Source: Desulfobacterales bacterium (GTDB lineage Bacteria; Desulfobacterota; Desulfobacteria; Desulfobacterales; UBA11574). From it: 5,608 nt of DNA. The notes beneath the pieces are model-generated. The model did no database searches. It saw nothing but the letters and a program-made list of their open reading frames with translations, and was not told the DNA's origin. Positions 1 through 5,608 of this stretch are shown in pieces. Location of the stretch: positions 1 to 5,608 of the forward strand of contig JAQYVG010000221.1 of the NCBI GenBank assembly GCA_030145595.1, given 5' to 3'. Each line of letters starts with the position of its first letter. The first letter of the stretch is position 1. The position numbers and the translations under genes were made by a program.

Positions 1-387
1 CTTAGCGAACTGGACAAGCTCGACAAGATGATCAAAGCGGAAGTGGATGTTTTCAGGATCAAAGAATTTGTTTCCTTTCATGCTTCCTGGGATTACTTTG
101 CCAGGCGCTACGGCCTTGAACCTGTTGGTGTCATCGAGTCTGCTCCGGGCAGAAATCCAACGCCGCTCCAGATCAAGAATATCGTGGACCAGATTAAACG
201 ACATAATATTCAGGCGGTGTTTGCAGAGCCCCAGCTCAATCCCCGGGCCGCAGAGGTCATTGCCAAAGAAGCAAAAGTTAAAGTTTTGCTGCTCGATCCT
301 CTGGGCGGCCCCGGTATAAAAAGACGCAGCAATTATATCGATCTGATGAAATACAACCTAAACGTTTTACAAGAGGCCATGCAGTGA
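1..387 (+). CDS. znuA: Zinc ABC transporter substrate-binding protein, ZnuA-like (3' part only)
   Basis: This is the C-terminal 128 codons of a periplasmic metal-binding protein of the cluster A-1 (ZnuA/TroA/PsaA) family; the N-terminal half lies before the window, and the reading frame is open from base 1 to the TGA at 385-387. Seen: the motif FHASWDYFARRYGLEP (His at visible residue 27), VFAEPQLNP, LLLDPLGG with the conserved Asp of the C-terminal lobe, and a final helix NYIDLMKYNLNVLQEAM. Known: in E. coli ZnuA the His of the first motif is a zinc ligand (H207), while manganese/iron relatives such as PsaA carry Glu there, and FAEPQ and LDPLG are shared with ZnuA. I therefore infer zinc as the substrate. 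The protein would deliver the ion to the permease encoded two genes downstream. The stop codon overlaps the GTG start of the ATPase gene by 4 bp. The signal peptide and the His-rich loop typical of ZnuA cannot be assessed. Confidence 0.93.
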   Translation, partial: LSELDKLDKMIKAEVDVFRIKEFVSFHASWDYFARRYGLEPVGVIESAPGRNPTPLQIKNIVDQIKRHNIQAVFAEPQLNPRAAEVIAKEAKVKVLLLDPLGGPGIKRRSNYIDLMKYNLNVLQEAMQ

Positions 388-1196
388 AGACCACGGCGCA
401 AGAGACTCCAAGTAAAAGACCCGTCTATGTAGAGCTTGATGACGTTTGGGTCGCATATGACGGGAAATGGATATTAAAATCGATAATCTTGCAGTGCTAT
501 GCCGGAGAAATTTTTGGTATTGTCGGCCCCAACGGCGGCGGTAAAACCACGCTGTTAAATGTAATTTTAGGGCTCGTGCGTCCTGCAAAAGGGCGTGTCA
601 AGCTGTTCGATCAACCACCGGGCACAAACAGCCGCCTTGACATCGGATACCTTCCACAAATTTCCCGTGCTGATCGCTCATTTCCGGTAACCGTACTGGA
701 TGTTGTTATGATGGGTCTTTATAGCAAGTTGGGATTTTTTAATCGACCGGATCGCCAAAGCAAAGAAATTGCCATGAACCAGCTCTCCCAGGTACACATG
801 GAGGACTATGCCACAAGACCTTTCGGAATTTTGTCGGGCGGGCAGCAGCAGCGGGTGAACATTGCCCGGGCGTTAGTCTCTAAACCGAAGCTATTGATCC
901 TCGATGAGCCTTCGACCGGCGTTGACAGCGTGGCCCAGGAAGACTTTTATGAACTATTGGCCAAACTTAGAGATGAGCAGGGCATATCCGTAGTGATGGT
1001 GTCCCATGATATCGGGATGATGACTTCGCATGCCGATCGTGTGGCTTGTCTGAATACGCAGCTTCACTACCATGGTGAACCGGACTCCTGCTTTATTCCT
1101 GATGTGCAGGAGAAAGTTTATGGAAAAGACATGAAAGTTATGGTCCACGACTCCAAATGTGTTACCTGCTTTCACAGGCATGAAGATCATGATTGA
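384..1196 (+). CDS. znuC: Zinc ABC transporter ATP-binding protein, ZnuC-like
   Basis: Complete 270-residue ABC ATPase that would power zinc import on the cytoplasmic face of the inner membrane. Visible motifs: Walker A GPNGGGKT (48-55), Q-loop region IGYLPQ (87-92), signature LSGGQQQR (150-157), Walker B LLILDEP with catalytic Glu175 (170-176), D-loop region STGVD (177-181) and H-loop VSHD with His208. The VMMGLYSKLGFF segment (108-119) resembles the family's permease-contact region. All residues needed for ATP hydrolysis are present. The GTG start at 384 is supported by AAGAGG at 371-376 (7-nt spacer) and by the GTGA overlap with the upstream stop. The 3' end overlaps the permease gene, so the three genes form one operon. 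Odd: the protein ends in CVTCFHRHEDHD (259-270), with two Cys and three His, which could bind metal; this is an inference. The neighbouring binding protein favours zinc, but ZnuC and MntB/TroB-type ATPases are hard to separate by sequence alone. Confidence 0.95.
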   Translation: MKTTAQETPSKRPVYVELDDVWVAYDGKWILKSIILQCYAGEIFGIVGPNGGGKTTLLNVILGLVRPAKGRVKLFDQPPGTNSRLDIGYLPQISRADRSFPVTVLDVVMMGLYSKLGFFNRPDRQSKEIAMNQLSQVHMEDYATRPFGILSGGQQQRVNIARALVSKPKLLILDEPSTGVDSVAQEDFYELLAKLRDEQGISVVMVSHDIGMMTSHADRVACLNTQLHYHGEPDSCFIPDVQEKVYGKDMKVMVHDSKCVTCFHRHEDHD

Positions 1197-1992
1197 AATT
1201 TTCAGATTTGAATTTATGCAAAACGCCTTTATGGCCGGAATGATGCTGAGCCTGGTTCTGGCGGTGGTTTCATTCTTTGTTGTTCTGCGCCGGCTGTCAT
1301 TTATCGGCGTGGGTGTCGCGCATTCAGCGTTCGGCGGCGTTGCCCTGGGGGCTCTTTTGGGCATTTCTCCAACGCTGACAGCCATCGGCTTTGCAGTAGC
1401 GGTAGCCAATGCTATCGGCTATATCGGCAAACAGGGTAAGCTCAGCACTGATACCGCTATCGGCATCTTTTTTTCACTTGCCATGGCGCTGGGTGTTATC
1501 TTCATCGGCATGTCGGAACAATACAATGTAGATCTTTTCGGGTATCTTTTCGGAAACATCCTGGCGATTACACGCACAGATTTGGTTATTATTGCCGTGC
1601 TGGGCACACTGGTGCTGGCATCTATATTCATATTTTTTAAAGAATTGCTGTTTGTAGCCTACGACCGGGAAGTTGCACTTGTCAGCGGGATGCCGGTTAC
1701 CTTCCTTGATCACTTCTTTTTGACAATCTTGGCTCTTGCCGTAGTAATCAGCATGAAGATTATCGGTATCGTGCTTGTATCCGCGCTCCTGGTTATTCCA
1801 GGGGCGGCGGCGGCGCAAATAACGCGGCGTTATGTTTCCATGATTGCCGTTGCTGTTGTTGTTGCCTTGATATCTACCATCGGCGGCCTTTTCATTTCAT
1901 ACTATGCCGACCTTGCTTCCGGGGCAACCATTGTTACTCTGGCGTCGGCAATTTTTTTCATAACATTTGCCGCCAGCCAGATTCGCAAGTAA
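1189..1992 (+). CDS. znuB: Zinc ABC transporter permease, ZnuB-like
   Basis: Complete membrane permease of the ZnuB/TroC/MntB (ABC-3) family, 267 residues with the start used here. It forms the inner-membrane channel for the ion delivered by the ZnuA-like protein. Seen: about eight hydrophobic segments, the family N-terminus FMQNAFMAGMMLSLVLAVVSFFVVLRRLSFIG, the motif GVAHSAFGGVALGALLG (42-58), TDTAIGIFFSLAMALG (87-102) and the strongly conserved SALLVIPGAAAAQ (198-210) near the coupling region. The start is uncertain. ATG 1189 gives the usual family N-terminus and an 8-bp overlap (ATGATTGA) with the ATPase stop, with a weak CAGG at 1175-1178. ATG 1180 and GTG 1159 are in frame and would add 3 or 10 residues that look unlike the family. 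No strong Shine-Dalgarno supports any of them, so translation probably depends on coupling to the ATPase gene. The gene ends with TAA at 1990-1992, and no clear terminator follows. Confidence 0.94.
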   Translation: MIEIFRFEFMQNAFMAGMMLSLVLAVVSFFVVLRRLSFIGVGVAHSAFGGVALGALLGISPTLTAIGFAVAVANAIGYIGKQGKLSTDTAIGIFFSLAMALGVIFIGMSEQYNVDLFGYLFGNILAITRTDLVIIAVLGTLVLASIFIFFKELLFVAYDREVALVSGMPVTFLDHFFLTILALAVVISMKIIGIVLVSALLVIPGAAAAQITRRYVSMIAVAVVVALISTIGGLFISYYADLASGATIVTLASAIFFITFAASQIRK

Positions 1993-2149
1993 ACAAAGTT
2001 TTAAATTCATTAAGTGAATGCAAAATTAAATACTTCTTGCCAGCAAAGCAAATACATGCCAATTAAATAATTAGTTATATTAAGCAGATATGCTACATTG
2101 TGACAATAAGCGGTGGGCTGTATCGAAGGAGAAATCTGTTAAGAATATG

Positions 2150-2163
2150 ACCTCAACTGAGGT
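2150..2163. promoter_or_regulatory. Perfect palindrome ACCTCA-AC-TGAGGT upstream of the RND gene (candidate operator)
   Basis: The arms ACCTCA and TGAGGT are perfect inverted repeats separated by two bases, and they end 34 bases before the ATG at 2198. Size and position would suit a dimeric repressor site near or downstream of the transcription start, or a small hairpin in the 5' leader. RND exporters are often controlled by TetR- or MarR-type repressors, but no regulator gene is in the window, so the role is inference. A 14-bp palindrome can also arise by chance. Confidence 0.3.
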
Positions 2164-2186
2164 ATGGCATTGAGAGACCTTTGAAA

Positions 2187-2192
2187 GAGGAG
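2187..2192 (+). promoter_or_regulatory. Ribosome binding site of the RND transporter gene
   Basis: GAGGAG, extended on its 5' side to AAAGAGGAG, lies 5 bases before ATG 2198. It is a strong Shine-Dalgarno match and fixes the start of the 869-residue protein. It contrasts with the weak signals in the preceding operon and shows that this gene is translated independently. Confidence 0.8.
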
Positions 2193-2197
2193 TAAGC

Positions 2198-4807
2198 ATG
2201 AAATTGGGAAGCAGTCTGATTCAATTTTCTATTAAAAAACCCAAATTGGTCATCGCCATTATGGTGCTGGCCACCCTTATTCTTGGCGCCATGATCAGTA
2301 TGGTGCGAGTTGATACCGACCCGGAAAACATGCTGTCCGAGCATGAAGCCGTGCGGATTTTTCATAACCAGGTCAAAAAAGAGTTTTCACTGCATGATGT
2401 CGTCGTTCTGGGAGTAGTTAACGAAACGCATCCGGATGGTGTTTTTAACCCGACTACTCTCCAAAGGGTCCAGGAACTTACCGAGTTCTCACAAAAGATG
2501 ATTGATCCGAAGAATCCGGCAAAAAGGGTAGTCAGCAGGGATGTGATCGCCCCCGGCAATGTAGATACCATCGAGCAGGCCGGCTTAGGCCGGGTGCGCT
2601 TCAAATGGCTGATGAGAAAAGCGCCAACGACCCGCGCAGAGGCCCTCAAGATCCGCGACAGTGCCATGTCCAACCCACTTTATAAGGGGACCCTGGTATC
2701 GGAGGACGGCAAGGCTATGGGTATCTATCTGCCGATCACCTCAAAAGATTTTGCCTATCAGGTAAGGGACCGGCTGCTGGAAAAAATAGAATCTTTTGAT
2801 GATGCCAATGGTGACCATTATTATATTACCGGATTGCCGGTGGCCGAGGACACTTTCGGGGTCGAGATGTTCGTGCAGATGGCGATATCGGCACCGCTTG
2901 CCATGTTTGCCATATTTCTGCTGATGCTGTTTTTTTTCAGAAAAATTTCTTTAATTATTTCACCGATGATCATTGCCGTAATGACGGTAATCTGCACAAT
3001 GGGCCTGTTAATCGGCACAGGTAATACGCTGCACATTATGAGTTCCATGATTCCTATTTTTCTGATGCCCATCGCGGTGGTGGATTCCATTCACATCTTG
3101 TCGGAGTTTTTTGATTTCTACCAAAAGATAAAGGATCGGAGAAAAACCCTTGAACGTGTCATGGATCACCTGTTTATGCCGATGCTTTACACTTCCCTTA
3201 CATCCTCGGCCGGGTTTGCCTCTTTGGCTTTGACTCCCATTCCGCCGGTTCAGGTTTTCGGGCTTTTTGTTGCTTGCGGCATTATGTTGGCCTGGCTGCT
3301 TACCATACTGTTTATCCCGGCCTATGTGATGCTGATGAAGGAGGAAGGTCTGGCCGGTTTCGGAGTTGTTGCCCAATCGTCAAAAGATGGTACCAGCGGT
3401 TCGTTTCTTTCCCGGCATCTGCCCTTGCTGGGTAATTTTACGTACAGGCGTGCTAAAATGATTGTGATACTGACCATGGCGATTTTAATGGGAGCCGTTT
3501 ATGGCATCAGCAAGATCCAGATCAATGATAATCCGGTCAAATGGTTTAAAAAGAACCACCCCATCCGGGTGGCGGATCGGGTTTTAAACAAACATTTCGG
3601 CGGCACTTATGAAGCCTATCTGGTTCTGGAAGGGGCGGAGCATGATATGAGCCCGGCCGAGTTAGCCGCACGCGCCCACGATGAACTGACCGGCATTATG
3701 GCCGACAAAACACCCGGCGTAAAGCTGTCCGAGGCTGAAGTCCTGATAGACCAGGCTGCTGACGGCAGCACGACGGTAAATGAATTTATGAGTCTGCTTG
3801 TGGAGCTATGGGAAGCAAAAATGGATACGGCTGATGATGATTCGTATGATTTCTGGGCCGATGGTTTGGACATAATCGATCAGATACGGAATCGAGACCA
3901 GCTCTTTAAACAACCAAAAGTGCTCCGGTATGTGGCAAAGCTGCAGTCTCATCTGCAGAAATCAGGTGTGGTCGGCAAAAGCAATTCGATTACAGATGTG
4001 GTCAAGAAGGTATATCAGGAGCTTTTCGAGGCTGATGCGGCCTATTACAGGGTACCGGATACTACCAATGCCGTCGCCCAGACCTTGATTTCCTTCCAGA
4101 ACAGCCACAAGCCGGATGACCTCTGGCACCTGATTACCCCTGATTACAAAAAAGCCAATATCTGGGTGCAGTTAAAAAACGGCGACAACAAGGATATGGA
4201 AGAGGTTATCATGGCGGTGGATCGATTCATGGCCGATAATCCGCCGCCCGTACCTATGAAGCATCAGTGGGCCGGCCTGACCTATCTCAACGTGATGTGG
4301 CAGAACAAAATGGTCTCCGGTATGCTCAAGTCGTTTCTGAGCAGTTTCGCGGTTGTCTTTGTAATGATGGCCTTTCTTTTCCGCTCGCCCCTGTGGGGCT
4401 TGCTGGCGATGGTGCCGCTGTCGGTTACCATAGCCGCAATTTACGGCATAATCGGCCTGGCAGGTAAAGATTACGACATGCCGGTGGCGGTTCTGTCGTC
4501 GCTTACCCTGGGCTTGGCCGTCGACTTTGCCATTCATTTCCTGGAACGGTCGCGTATGGCCTTTAAGCGTGCCGGCTCCTGGAAGGAGGGCATCAAAGAA
4601 ATGTTTGAAGAACCGGCCAGGGCCATCAGCAGAAATATTGTTGTCATTGCCGTCGGCTTTACACCGCTGCTGGCGGCTCCTCTGGTACCGTACCAGACAG
4701 TCGGTATATTTCTGGCCAGCATCATGGCTATTTCCGGTATCGCCACCATGTTGATCCTGCCGGCTTTGATCCAAATATTGGAAAAACCGCTGTTCAAAGT
4801 TAGTTAG
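2198..4807 (+). CDS. RND/MMPL superfamily transporter (HAE3-like hydrophobe or lipid exporter)
   Basis: Complete 869-residue inner-membrane transporter with the duplicated RND layout. First half: TM1 about 17-37, periplasmic domain about 38-225, five TM segments about 228-378. A cytoplasmic linker spans about 379-418. Second half: TM7 about 419-438, a larger periplasmic domain about 439-705, then TM8-12 about 710-861. TM4 carries the motif AVVDSIHIL (Asp296, His299) and TM10 carries GLAVDFAIHFLERSR (Asp776, His780); such buried Asp residues serve proton coupling in MMPL and Patched-like proteins. It is shorter than AcrB-type drug pumps (about 1,030-1,050 residues), and no membrane-fusion protein or TolC homologue is visible, so a classical tripartite drug pump is unlikely. 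The next gene encodes a LolA-like periplasmic protein, so I infer export or trafficking of lipid, lipoprotein or another hydrophobic envelope component. HpnN-type hopanoid and BstA-type sterol transporters are possible relatives; the substrate is unknown. The family call is firm, the function is not. Confidence 0.92.
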   Translation: MKLGSSLIQFSIKKPKLVIAIMVLATLILGAMISMVRVDTDPENMLSEHEAVRIFHNQVKKEFSLHDVVVLGVVNETHPDGVFNPTTLQRVQELTEFSQKMIDPKNPAKRVVSRDVIAPGNVDTIEQAGLGRVRFKWLMRKAPTTRAEALKIRDSAMSNPLYKGTLVSEDGKAMGIYLPITSKDFAYQVRDRLLEKIESFDDANGDHYYITGLPVAEDTFGVEMFVQMAISAPLAMFAIFLLMLFFFRKISLIISPMIIAVMTVICTMGLLIGTGNTLHIMSSMIPIFLMPIAVVDSIHILSEFFDFYQKIKDRRKTLERVMDHLFMPMLYTSLTSSAGFASLALTPIPPVQVFGLFVACGIMLAWLLTILFIPAYVMLMKEEGLAGFGVVAQSSKDGTSGSFLSRHLPLLGNFTYRRAKMIVILTMAILMGAVYGISKIQINDNPVKWFKKNHPIRVADRVLNKHFGGTYEAYLVLEGAEHDMSPAELAARAHDELTGIMADKTPGVKLSEAEVLIDQAADGSTTVNEFMSLLVELWEAKMDTADDDSYDFWADGLDIIDQIRNRDQLFKQPKVLRYVAKLQSHLQKSGVVGKSNSITDVVKKVYQELFEADAAYYRVPDTTNAVAQTLISFQNSHKPDDLWHLITPDYKKANIWVQLKNGDNKDMEEVIMAVDRFMADNPPPVPMKHQWAGLTYLNVMWQNKMVSGMLKSFLSSFAVVFVMMAFLFRSPLWGLLAMVPLSVTIAAIYGIIGLAGKDYDMPVAVLSSLTLGLAVDFAIHFLERSRMAFKRAGSWKEGIKEMFEEPARAISRNIVVIAVGFTPLLAAPLVPYQTVGIFLASIMAISGIATMLILPALIQILEKPLFKVS

Positions 4808-4817
4808 TCCTGAAAAA

Positions 4818-4838
4818 CCAGGTCTTTTGGGCCAGGAT
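4818..4838 (+). repeat. Hairpin repeat, copy 1 (just after the RND stop)
   Basis: CC-A-GGTC pairs with GGCC-A-GG (4818-4824 with 4830-4836) around the loop TTTTG, with one A/A mismatch and one T/G wobble. It begins 11 bases after the RND stop. It matches copy 2 at 5086-5106 in 17 of 21 positions by hand alignment. No T-run follows, so it is not a canonical terminator, although it could protect the 3' end of the RND transcript. An alternative small stem CCTG/CAGG (4809-4812 with 4819-4822) followed by TCTTTT could act as a weak terminator. Confidence 0.45.
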
Positions 4839-4873
4839 AGAGATACCGGGCTCTGCCGATTTAAATTGATACA

Positions 4874-5040
4874 AAATTAGAAGCACGAAATACGAAATAC
4901 GAAACAAATTATAATGACCAAAATTCTAATGTTCCAAACAAATTCACCATTATGCAACGAATGCTTTCTTGCTTGTTTTGAACATTTGAGCATTCGAATT
5001 TCGAATTTATTTCGGATTTCGATATTCGAATTTCGGATTT
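4874..5040. repeat. Long imperfect inverted repeat, MITE-like or REP-like element
   Basis: Two arms of 68 nt (4874-4941 and 4973-5040) are inverted copies around a 31-nt centre. By hand, about 47 of 68 positions pair without gaps. The best parts are AATGTTCCAAACAA (4928-4941) against TTGTTTTGAACATT (4973-4986) at the inner end, and CGAAATACGAAACAAATT (4893-4910) against its counterpart at 5004-5021. The left arm carries short CGAAATA tandem units (4885-4905). The right arm carries ATTCGAATTTCG twice (4992-5003, 5024-5035) and TTTCGGATTT twice (5010-5019, 5031-5040). No transposase or protein is encoded, which fits a non-autonomous miniature element or a dispersed intergenic palindrome. CGAAAT-rich palindromes of this style are, from memory, common between genes of sulfate-reducing Desulfobacterota; that is unverified. 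An RNA copy would fold into a long hairpin between the RND and LolA-like genes. No clear target-site duplication is visible. Confidence 0.65.
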
Positions 5041-5085
5041 AACTCGTTCAACAGTAAAACATCATCTTCCAGGGGCAAACCAAGG

Positions 5086-5106
5086 CCTGGTCCTTCGGGC
5101 CGGGAT
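5086..5106 (+). repeat. Hairpin repeat, copy 2 (just before the LolA-like gene)
   Basis: CCTGGTCC (5086-5093) pairs with GGGCCGGG (5097-5104) around a TTC loop, an 8-bp stem with two G/T wobbles. It ends about 10 bases before the AAGGAG of the next gene, so in RNA it would stand directly 5' of the ribosome binding site. It is related to copy 1 at 4818-4838 with 17 of 21 identical bases; at one stem pair the A/A mismatch of copy 1 is a T/G pair here. It is followed by ATTCTT rather than a real T-tract, so it is a poor terminator candidate. Confidence 0.45.
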
Positions 5107-5114
5107 TCTTAACC

Positions 5115-5120
5115 AAGGAG
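5115..5120 (+). promoter_or_regulatory. Ribosome binding site of the LolA-like gene
   Basis: AAGGAG lies 7 bases before ATG 5128 and is a strong Shine-Dalgarno sequence that fixes the start. It is flanked by AACC (5111-5114) and GGTT (5124-5127), which could form a very short stem with the site in its loop; this is too weak to claim regulation. Confidence 0.8.
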
Positions 5121-5127
5121 TGAGGTT

Positions 5128-5608
5128 ATGAAGAGATCAGCAATGCTTGTTATCGGACTGCTAAGTGTATTTTTAACTGTTTCCCTGCAGGCTGCCGAGG
5201 CGCCGACCGTGGATGAGATAATCGATCGGGCCAATCTGGCGGCCTATTATGCCGGCGATGACGGGCGGGCCGAAGTGATGATGACCATAACCGACGCCCA
5301 GGGCCGCACCAGGAAACGGGACTTTGTTATTTTGCGGCGCGATGTGGCCGACGGCGGTCAGCAGAAATTCTATGTTTATTTCAAAAAACCATCCGATGTC
5401 AGAAAAATGGTCTTCATGGTCCACAAGTATATTGACAGGGATGATGACCGCTGGCTTTACCTGCCGGCTTTGGACCTTGTAAAACGGATCGCTGCATCGG
5501 ATAGGCGCACCAGTTTTGTGGGGTCTCATTTTTTGTATGAGGATGTGTCAGGCCGTTCCGTTAAAGAGGATATCCATGAGCTGGTCGAAACAACCGCCGC
5601 TTATTATG
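5128..5608 (+). CDS. LolA-like 'outer membrane lipoprotein-sorting protein' (PF17131-type), 5' part only
   Basis: The first 160 codons of a secreted periplasmic protein; the frame is open to the window end without a stop. Residues 1-25 form a Sec signal peptide: MKRS, a hydrophobic core LVIGLLSVFLTVSL, then a small-residue segment QAAEA where cleavage is expected. The mature part begins with TVDEIIDRAN, a LolA-like opening helix, followed by alternating beta-strand segments. The stretch DRWLYLPALDLVKRIAASDRRTSFVGSHFLYEDVSGR (107-143) is, from memory, the hallmark of the PF17131 family, especially WLYLPAL and SF-GS-F-YED. Family members are usually about 240-270 residues, so roughly the last third is missing. 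Known: LolA-fold proteins bind acyl chains or lipoproteins in a half-barrel; proteins of this subfamily often sit beside RND/MMPL transporters, as here. I infer a periplasmic carrier or partner for the upstream RND protein. It is not canonical LolA, and no Lol ABC genes are nearby. Confidence 0.9.
   Translation, partial: MKRSAMLVIGLLSVFLTVSLQAAEAPTVDEIIDRANLAAYYAGDDGRAEVMMTITDAQGRTRKRDFVILRRDVADGGQQKFYVYFKKPSDVRKMVFMVHKYIDRDDDRWLYLPALDLVKRIAASDRRTSFVGSHFLYEDVSGRSVKEDIHELVETTAAYY

Larger units (their letters stand above)
1993..2197. other. AT-rich intergenic region between the zinc operon and the RND gene
   Basis: This gap of 205 bp contains no convincing gene. The first part (about 1993-2100) is strongly AT-rich. 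TATATT at 2076-2081 matches a sigma-70 -10 box at five of six positions, but I find no good -35 at the right distance, so I do not call a promoter. A weak inverted repeat ATTCA-N5-TGAAT lies at 2005-2019; it is not GC-rich and has no T-tract, so it is not a terminator. The last part holds the palindrome at 2150-2163 and the ribosome binding site of the next gene, each listed separately. Confidence 0.6.
4808..5127. other. 320-bp intergenic region with palindromic element and paired hairpins
   Basis: No gene is apparent between the RND stop and the LolA-like start. From left to right the gap holds a GC-rich hairpin (4818-4838), a 167-bp AT-rich imperfect palindrome (4874-5040), a second related hairpin (5086-5106) and the ribosome binding site of the next gene (5115-5120). 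The two genes are probably functionally linked, and possibly co-transcribed through this region, because I see no strong intrinsic terminator with a T-tract and no clear promoter. Co-transcription is inference. Confidence 0.7.

Noticed and set aside
1159..1188. Upstream GTG or ATG start for the permease
   Set aside because: The added residues (MLPAFTG...) do not match the usual ZnuB N-terminus and lack a better ribosome binding site; kept only as an alternative.
2005..2019. Inverted repeat ATTCA-TTAAG-TGAAT after the permease gene
   Set aside because: The arms are only 5 bp and AT-rich with no T-tract, so it would not work as a terminator, and it does not resemble a known Zur site.
2076..2094. 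Possible sigma-70 -10 boxes (TATATT, TATGCT) in the gap before the RND gene
   Set aside because: AT-rich DNA yields such hexamers often, and no credible -35 lies 16-18 bases upstream of either one.
2147..2173. Eight-codon mini-ORF (MTSTEVWH) in the leader of the RND gene, overlapping the palindrome
   Set aside because: The GAAGGAG at 2125-2131 is 15 bases from its ATG, too far for good initiation. The peptide shows no attenuation-type run of codons, and its length is expected by chance.
4172..4774. Long open frame on the minus strand (200 codons) inside the RND gene
   Set aside because: It is fully antisense to a clear RND coding region, its composition is rich in His, Gln, Arg and Gly with no recognisable domain, and it is explained by codon bias of the + strand gene.
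4809..4828. Rho-independent terminator after the RND gene (CCTG/CAGG stem plus TCTTTT)
   Set aside because: The stem is only 4 bp and the T-run is short and interrupted. The same bases form a better hairpin with the downstream GGGCCAGG.
4885..4905. Tandem CGAAATA units as a CRISPR-like or iteron array
   Set aside because: There are only two to three 7-bp units without spacers, and they form part of the arm of the larger palindrome. No cas or replication gene is nearby.

Overview
The window reads as a piece of a Gram-negative chromosome with moderate GC in the genes and AT-rich gaps. All genes are on the + strand. The gene types (a ZnuABC-like zinc importer, then an MMPL/RND-type lipid or hydrophobe exporter next to a LolA-like periplasmic protein) and the style of the intergenic palindrome suggest a Desulfobacterota (deltaproteobacterial) host. 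That placement is inference from familiarity, not something the sequence proves.

Region 1 (1-1992) is the 3' part of a high-affinity metal ABC transporter operon. It holds the C-terminal 128 codons of a ZnuA-type periplasmic binding protein, a complete ZnuC-type ATPase and a complete ZnuB-type permease. The genes overlap by 4 bp (GTGA) and by about 8 bp (ATGATTGA), so translational coupling is likely. The histidine in the FHASWDYF motif of the binding protein favours zinc over manganese or iron. The ATPase ends in a short Cys/His-rich tail. The operon promoter and any Zur site lie upstream of the window.

Region 2 (1993-2197) is an AT-rich gap of 205 bp without a gene. It must carry, or lie close to, the expression signals of the next transcription unit. 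The only clear structures are a perfect 6+2+6 palindrome at 2150-2163 and a strong ribosome binding site at 2187-2192.

Region 3 (2198-5608) holds a complete 869-residue RND/MMPL transporter and the first 160 codons of a LolA-like 'outer membrane lipoprotein-sorting protein' (PF17131-type) with a signal peptide. Together they suggest an envelope lipid or lipoprotein export pathway: the inner-membrane pump would hand a hydrophobic substrate to a periplasmic carrier. The substrate cannot be read from the sequence.

The 320-bp gap between these two genes (4808-5127) is the most unusual non-coding part. It contains a 167-bp imperfect palindrome with two 68-nt arms (4874-5040), which resembles a MITE or a large REP-type element. 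The palindrome is bracketed by two related copies of a GC-rich hairpin (4818-4838 and 5086-5106). I saw no tRNA, rRNA, CRISPR array, transposase, prophage or defence gene. No unknown multi-gene system is evident; the most novel material is the non-coding structure around 4808-5127.
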